Shown one piece after another: positions 61,324 to 64,000 of a stretch of DNA of 64,000 nt. The position numbers and the translations under genes are program-made. Under the pieces are notes generated by a model. It searched no databases and was not told the origin of the DNA. It worked only from the letters and a program-made list of their open reading frames with translations. The stretch covers positions 744,001 to 808,000 of the forward strand of contig UPZG01000001.1 in assembly GCA_900538705.1 (NCBI GenBank). The letters are read 5' to 3'. This DNA is from an uncultured Porphyromonadaceae bacterium. Lineage in GTDB: Bacteria > Bacteroidota > Bacteroidia > Bacteroidales > Barnesiellaceae_A. Positions within the stretch are counted from its first letter, which is position 1, and each line of letters opens with the position of its first letter.

Positions 61324-61589
61324 GAAAAAATATGCGGAATAAACAGCATGGAATGTGCATATTTAGCTAATAAGCTAATAGAAGATGAAAACTATGTGGC
61401 TGGAAGATTGATGAAGAATTTAGAGAAAATGAAAATCTGTTTTCGACGGGTAAGTAGTGATAGAATATGATTTGTAAATCATGAAATAATTGCGAAATAG
61501 TATAATGTGTGTAAAGAGAATAAGAAAGTTATTTAATTCACATTTGCGAAATAAGTGCTGTACTGCCATAAGATTATTATAAAATTTTC

Positions 61590-61597
61590 TATTTTTG
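61590..61597 (+). promoter_or_regulatory. Candidate -7 element of the structured RNA
   Basis: TATTTTTG on the plus strand. It is about 265 bp before the next coding start, with a strongly structured stretch between, so its first product is probably the RNA. Confidence 0.5.
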
Positions 61598-61603
61598 CAT
61601 CGG

Positions 61604-61823
61604 ATTGAGTAGTGACTCAGTCTGTGACATATTAGAAATTTTAGAAGCGTTATGCTTATCTTGTGATTGGGAACCTAGGAAATTCACAATTGTACACGAG
61701 GATAGCATAGTGGTTCTCACGTTATGGCGTGGGCTGCTATTACCATATCTGTGTACAAGGGTTTCCTAGGACCTCCAATCAGAATGTGGGCATTGCAGTT
61801 CCACGCTTCGTGGTTTAATAATT
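61604..61823 (+). ncRNA. Candidate structured non-coding RNA (rod-like hairpin, 6S-like shape)
   Basis: The stretch folds into one long interrupted hairpin. TGATTGG (61664-61670) pairs with CCAATCA (61775-61781), CCTAGGAAA (61674-61682) with TTTCCTAGG (61762-61770), GTACAC (61692-61697) with GTGTAC (61751-61756), and CACG with CGTG at the tip (61718-61731). Internal loops separate the stems, including one of 9 against 5 bases. A -7 element precedes it and a CCACG-CTT-CGTGG hairpin followed by TTTAATAATT (61801-61823) ends it. The size of about 200 nt and the rod shape with internal bubbles recall 6S RNA, which binds RNA polymerase. It could instead be a long leader of the lipocalin-like gene. 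Ends are estimates. Confidence 0.5.
61801..61823 (+). terminator. Hairpin ending the candidate RNA
   Basis: CCACG (61801-61805) and CGTGG (61809-61813) form a tight stem with a 3-nt loop, followed by TTTAATAATT. Confidence 0.5.
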
Positions 61824-61863
61824 AGTCTTTGGGAACTGGAAGACACACAAAAACAAATTACAA

Positions 61864-62292
61864 ATGAAAAACGTAAAAATTTTATTCGTGTTAATGTCGG
61901 TTATGACATTGGTTTTCAGTGCATGCTCAGATGGCATTGGTTCTTCATCCGATTTGATAGGTACTTGGGAAGCTGTTTCCGAGACAGGTTGGGAAAAGCA
62001 AGATGGGGTTATAACAAATGAATATTATGAAGATCTCAGTGGAAGTATTAGAATAACCTTCAATAAAAATGGTACATATGTATTAACGTATTTAGGTGGA
62101 GGAATAGATGAGTCTAGTGAAGGAGAATGGAGTTATAATAAAGGAGTTCTTGTATTGGACTATGATGAGGATGACCCTTGGACAATCAAAGAACTGACTC
62201 GTTCTAAATTAGTAGTTGAGGGATATACATCTTCTTCATCTGATGAAATCTTTTACGAATCTTATTATCTCATCGAATATCGTAAAATATAG
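61864..62292 (+). CDS. Lipocalin-like lipoprotein
   Basis: 142 residues. A lipoprotein signal (ILFVLMSVMTLVFSAC, lipobox FSAC) is followed by LIGTWEAVSETG and alternating strands (SIRITFNKNGTYVLTYLGG; GEWSYNKGVLVLDYDED; LTRSKLVVEGYTS), the pattern of small Bacteroidetes lipocalin-like domains. These are predicted beta-barrels at the outer membrane or periplasm; ligands are unknown. It follows the candidate RNA by about 40 nt and ends at a perfect terminator. Confidence 0.75.
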   Translation: MKNVKILFVLMSVMTLVFSACSDGIGSSSDLIGTWEAVSETGWEKQDGVITNEYYEDLSGSIRITFNKNGTYVLTYLGGGIDESSEGEWSYNKGVLVLDYDEDDPWTIKELTRSKLVVEGYTSSSSDEIFYESYYLIEYRKI

Positions 62293-62360
62293 AAACAATA
62301 TTTCTATAGCGATTCATTATGTCTTGTCAAACTATGGCTGAGACTGTTACTAAATATATA

Positions 62361-62394
62361 AAAAGAGCCATATCATCTTGATATGGCTCTTTTT
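62361..62394. terminator. Bidirectional intrinsic terminator
   Basis: AAAAGAGCCATATC (62361-62374) pairs perfectly with its complement ending in TTTT (62380-62394), with a 5-nt loop. A and T tracts on both sides let it serve both converging genes. Confidence 0.9.
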
Positions 62395-62473
62395 ATGATA
62401 TGGTTTTGGTTCCAGATTGGGATTTTGTTATCCACTGAAACAAAACTTTGCTGTTTGGCGTCGTGAGAGCAGC

Positions 62474-63052
62474 TTACTTGTTGGTAACAGATATTGTGTA
62501 GATATTGATACCTCCGGTGCGAGAATAGAGGTAGAGTGTAGCCTCTTCGCCTTGGTAATCGAAAGTATATTGTTTTGCGCCGTCGGCAGCTTTGATTGCT
62601 ATACAGCCAACGTATGATTCGTCTTCTTTGTCGTAGTCAGAGTCAACTTTAGCAGTAGAGATGTAAAGCTCACGGTCGTCGCTTTTGCTCGAAGAGGCCA
62701 TGACTCCCGATATGGTGCAAGGACCTGTAACATTCACTTCTATGACGCGCGAAGCAGGAGTCTCGCTATCTTCCCATTTAGAACCACCTTGGGTTTTGAA
62801 GCAAGCAAAATATTTTGTTCCGTCGACGGTCTTTTTGTTATATGCGATAGAGCATACATCGTCGTTGTTGTTGTAGAAACGGAATCCGTTGATTTGGGTG
62901 TATGGAACATCCATCTCGTAAGATGCGGTAGCAGGTTTCTCGTCGCTGTTCCAGTTGTACTTTTCGGCAGCGTAGTCACTAAAGTTTACGGTTTGGGCTT
63001 GTGCTGTTGCAAGAGCTACGAGACAAGCAGTAAGCAAATATAATTTTTTCAT
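62474..63052 (-). CDS. Secreted beta-rich protein of unknown function
   Basis: 192 residues. A signal peptide (KKLYLLTACLVALATAQAQ) is followed by one domain of about 170 residues with alternating strand patterns (INGFRFYNNNDDVCSIAYN; RVIEVNVTGPCTISGVMAS) and the ending EEATLYLYSRTGGINIYTISVTNK. That last strand pair resembles beta-sandwich modules found appended to secreted Bacteroidetes polysaccharide lyases, but no catalytic domain is present here. A minus-strand TATTTTTG (63080-63087) lies 28 bp upstream. I do not recognise the family. Confidence 0.7.
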   Translation of the reverse strand: MKKLYLLTACLVALATAQAQTVNFSDYAAEKYNWNSDEKPATASYEMDVPYTQINGFRFYNNNDDVCSIAYNKKTVDGTKYFACFKTQGGSKWEDSETPASRVIEVNVTGPCTISGVMASSSKSDDRELYISTAKVDSDYDKEDESYVGCIAIKAADGAKQYTFDYQGEEATLYLYSRTGGINIYTISVTNK

Positions 63053-63079
63053 GATGTAAATATTTTATAAATAACAGTG

Positions 63080-63087
63080 CAAAAATA
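63080..63087 (-). promoter_or_regulatory. Candidate -7 element of the secreted beta-rich protein gene
   Basis: Reads TATTTTTG on the minus strand, 27 bp before the ATG. No clear -33 box. Confidence 0.45.
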
Positions 63088-63166
63088 GAGAACGGCTCGT
63101 GAGTCGATGTCTATTTTTTGTTCATTTATGGATAAAAACAGCTTTATCGTGCTTTTTAATGGGTAG

Positions 63167-64000
63167 TTATAAGGCGCGATTTACACGGATGCGTTTGCCT
63201 TTGATTTTTTCTTGTGCAGCATGTTGCAGTGCGATGTCGATGTATTGCTTTTCTACGGCAACGTAGGCATAATGGTCTTTAACCTCGATGAGACCGACAG
63301 CTTGAGCCGGGATGTGGCACACTTGTGTGAGAAAGCCGAGAATGTCGCCCCGGCCCAACTTCTCGCGTTTACCGGCAGCGAAGTGTAAGGTGTCGATTGT
63401 TGGTGCGGCCGGTGTGTGTGCCTTCGTATCGAGCGTGAGGGCTGTGGCTTGCGTTGCGCAAGCAGGCAACTCTTCGTGTGGAGCAACTATGAGGTATGCT
63501 GTTCCATTGGCATTCATGCGAGCTGTTCGGCCATTGCGGTGAGTGTAAGTGGCTTCGTCGAGCGGCAGGTCGTAGTGTATGATGTGTGCTACTTGAGGAA
63601 TGTCAAGCCCGCGTGCTGCAAGGTCGGTGGCAACGCAGATGTAGGCACTGCCGTTGCGCAGTCGGCACAAGGCACGTTCACGGTCGGGCTGTTGCATGCC
63701 ACCATGAAAGGCTATGCATGTAATATGGCGTTGGGAGAGGAACGAGGCTACCTGTTCTACTGTTTCGCGTAGGTTACAGAAGATGATGGTTGGGGCGTCG
63801 TCGATATGACAAAGCAGTTGTAGCAGTGTGTCGCGCTTGTCTTTTTGGGGCGATGCCACGGTATGTACCGTGAGTGTATTGTTTACTTCGCCCTGCAGGG
63901 CTTCACCCTCAAAGTGCAAGCGCACAGCCTTTTGCATTGCGAGAAAGTCGGGTAGTACAACGGTGTCGGTTGCTGAAGTGAGAATGCGCAGACGTGGTTT
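63167..64000 (-). CDS. dbpA: DEAD-box RNA helicase, DbpA type, partial (runs off the right edge)
   Basis: The frame stays open to the window edge: 21 codons before the first visible ATG encode RLRILTSATD, the motif III (SAT) of DEAD-box helicases, so the ATG at 63935-63937 is not the start. The visible part has the second RecA-like domain (TIIFCNLRETVEQVASFL; VATDLAARGLDIPQV, motif V; HRNGRTARM, motif VI). A C-terminal DbpA RNA-binding domain (GRGDILGFLTQV ... DHYAYVAVEKQYIDIALQ) follows. DbpA proteins bind 23S rRNA hairpin 92 and help assemble the large ribosomal subunit. Confidence 0.88.
   Translation of the reverse strand, partial: KPRLRILTSATDTVVLPDFLAMQKAVRLHFEGEALQGEVNNTLTVHTVASPQKDKRDTLLQLLCHIDDAPTIIFCNLRETVEQVASFLSQRHITCIAFHGGMQQPDRERALCRLRNGSAYICVATDLAARGLDIPQVAHIIHYDLPLDEATYTHRNGRTARMNANGTAYLIVAPHEELPACATQATALTLDTKAHTPAAPTIDTLHFAAGKREKLGRGDILGFLTQVCHIPAQAVGLIEVKDHYAYVAVEKQYIDIALQHAAQEKIKGKRIRVNRAL

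Noticed and set aside
62474..63052. Polysaccharide lyase
   Set aside because: The end resembles modules attached to secreted lyases, but no catalytic domain or parallel beta-helix pattern is present.

Overview
The window looks like a chromosome segment of a gut-type Bacteroidales bacterium, possibly near Barnesiella or Coprobacter, although the genus is only a guess. The evidence is the repeated Bacteroidetes promoter signature (TTTG, about 20 nt, TAnnTTTG), a giant hybrid two-component sensor, an Rnf complex in the order rseC-rnfB-C-D-G-E-A, a DUF-type putative porin, lipocalin-like and BspA-like lipoproteins or secreted proteins, and A/T-rich leaders with weak Shine-Dalgarno sequences.

Layout. 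1-11.5 kb: a partial ECF sigma factor at the left edge, a PHP phosphatase, a ROK glucokinase, fabI, a DUF2148-aguA-aguB run (agmatine to putrescine), a minus-strand nfeD-kdsB-M16-like operon and a second ECF sigma factor. 11.5-19.2 kb: a family 2 glycosyltransferase, glnS, a TPR protein, O-acetylhomoserine sulfhydrylase (metY) and a secreted trypsin-fold protease. 19.3-27.9 kb: two adjacent minus-strand energy operons, a four-subunit 2-oxoacid:ferredoxin oxidoreductase and the Rnf complex. The first makes reduced ferredoxin and the second can oxidise it to pump ions. 28-40.3 kb: an orphan solute-binding lipoprotein with a putative porin, xpt, an OmpR/histidine-kinase pair, a 1478-residue hybrid sensor and a divergently encoded alpha/beta-hydrolase.

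40.5-47 kb is the most unusual region. Just downstream of a tRNA-Pro lies a compact phage-derived cassette: a small protein and a full-length terminase large subunit on the minus strand, divergent from three tightly coupled plus-strand genes. The last of these encodes a 967-residue protein with tandem repeats, a Gly/Ala-rich hydrophobic middle and an HExxGH zincin-like motif. No portal, capsid, tail, integrase or lysis gene is visible.

47-53.5 kb: a TPR/HTH membrane regulator followed by three secreted proteins (PKD-like, RCC1-propeller, duplicated BspA-like LRR) that share a C-terminal domain resembling type IX secretion sorting domains. 53.7-64 kb: an AT-rich peptidase T-like lipoprotein, a dxr-rseP-rlmI-DPP III run, a strongly structured candidate non-coding RNA with its own promoter and terminator (about 61.6-61.8 kb), a lipocalin-like lipoprotein, a secreted protein of unknown function and a DbpA-type DEAD-box helicase cut by the right edge.

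All assignments were made by reading the translated sequence and motifs; no database search was run.
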